Source of the DNA: Verrucomicrobiaceae bacterium
Lineage (GTDB): Bacteria; Verrucomicrobiota; Verrucomicrobiia; Verrucomicrobiales; Verrucomicrobiaceae
NCBI GenBank assembly: GCA_027486585.1
Contig: JAIXOU010000027.1
Span: 62,001 to 126,000, forward strand
DNA: 64,000 nt
Direction of reading: 5' to 3'
Shown here piece by piece: positions 63,523 through 64,000 of the stretch; positions within the stretch are counted from its first letter, which is position 1, and each line of letters begins with the position of its first letter. The notes below the pieces were generated by a model. The model was not told the origin of the DNA, searched no databases, and was given only the letters and a program-made list of their open reading frames with translations. The position numbers and the translations under genes were made by a program.

Positions 63523-64000
63523 CTAGTGGATCATGAGCCAACCAATAATGATCAAGATGGGTAGAAGAATGGGAATAGAGAACTGCCACATGTAGCGCAG
63601 GAAGTCGGGAGTGTTTACCTTCGACTTATCGGCGATGGCTTTAACCATGAAGTTAGGACCATTGCCAATGTAGCTACCCGCACCAAAAAAGACCGCGCCG
63701 AGTGAGATGGCTATCAGTGTCTGTGGGTGAGAAGAGGCAAAGAGGATCACATCCGCAGGTGAGTCCACACTCAGATGCTCCGCTCCCATCGCTGCGGCCA
63801 GGAAGCTCAGGTAGGTCGGTGCATTGTCCAAAAAGGCAGACAGTGATCCGGTCGCAAAATAATAACCGATGGGCGAGCTTAGCTGAATGGCCTGGCCACT
63901 TTGTAAAATCTGCAAAGCGGGGATCATGGTGAGAAAAATGCCAATGAATAAGTACCCCACCTCTTTGACTGGACCAAAGTTAAAATCATTGGCGGCATGA
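63523..64000 (-). CDS. Na+/H+ antiporter-like (NhaD/CitM) protein, C-terminal part
   Basis: The frame is open to the window edge; the GTG at 63960 is not the true start, as upstream codons read HAANDFNFGPVKEVG, a typical conserved stretch of the NhaD/ArsB-like family. About 159 residues with four to five helices are visible, including GYYFATGSLSAFLDNAPTYL and FFGAGSYIGNGPN, which carry family half-helix motifs. The 5' part lies beyond 64000. Confidence 0.85.
   Translation of the reverse strand, partial: HAANDFNFGPVKEVGYLFIGIFLTMIPALQILQSGQAIQLSSPIGYYFATGSLSAFLDNAPTYLSFLAAAMGAEHLSVDSPADVILFASSHPQTLIAISLGAVFFGAGSYIGNGPNFMVKAIADKSKVNTPDFLRYMWQFSIPILLPILIIIGWLMIH

Overview
The window looks like chromosomal DNA of a Gram-negative bacterium of the phylum Verrucomicrobiota, probably near Prosthecobacter/Verrucomicrobium. 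This is an inference from protein style, not from a marker gene. The pointers are Tat-exported Gfo/Idh/MocA and beta-propeller proteins, a DUF1080 sugar hydrolase, outer-membrane barrels ending in a C-terminal aromatic residue, Ig-like surface proteins, a long-form IspH, and start codons that mostly lack Shine-Dalgarno sequences. I see no prophage, insertion sequence, CRISPR array or rRNA. One tRNA (Gly-GCC) is present.

Layout. 1-6.6 kb: the end of an Ig-like surface protein, an MFS/unknown/Smr operon, a beta-propeller plus DUF1080 pair, and an L,D-transpeptidase. 6.7-16.1 kb: ispH, a rhomboid protease, a Gfo/Idh/MocA oxidoreductase, a lysine 2,3-aminomutase-like radical SAM enzyme, a HAD phosphatase, an AI-2E transporter, an outer-membrane barrel and a TraB/GumN lipoprotein. 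16.3-22.8 kb: a MoxR - DUF58 - VWA - VWA cluster, with an inverted-repeat element between the first two genes. 22.8-36.3 kb: a type IV pilus/type II secretion-like locus. Ten minus-strand genes, several joined by ATGA overlaps, encode prepilins, one PilT-like ATPase, PilM/N/O/P-position proteins and a PilC-like platform. A divergent secretin gene and a multi-spanning membrane protein complete it. The two units face each other across a 197-bp A/T-rich region with a TATAAT-type promoter for each direction. 36.3-40.7 kb: a secreted unknown, a tiny HTH-like protein, recR, hisI, tmk and holB. 40.9-46.4 kb: an autotransporter carrying an ice-binding-type domain, two small lipoproteins, and an isolated nuoF behind an 18-bp palindrome that matches the Rex operator consensus. 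46.4-53.5 kb: SWIM, DUF2868, DUF721/DciA-like, Uma2, scpA, a zinc alcohol dehydrogenase, uppS and an EF-hand/hydrolase fusion. 53.6-64 kb: tRNA-Gly, a TrmA/RumA-type methyltransferase, an SDR - small protein - TatD-like set, an LptF/G permease, a heptose-phosphate nucleotidyltransferase fused to GAR transformylase, a sugar-nucleotide epimerase, lipA, RlpA, an exported methyltransferase-like protein and the end of a Na+/H+ antiporter-like gene.

The strongest unusual signals are these: the pilus-like locus, with a single ATPase and a prepilin that ends in a choice-of-anchor-K-like domain; the Rex-type operator before a lone nuoF; the RfaE2-PurN fusion; the ice-binding autotransporter; and the inverted repeat at 17288-17417. 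Coordinates and motifs were read by eye. Family names come from recognised motifs, not database searches.
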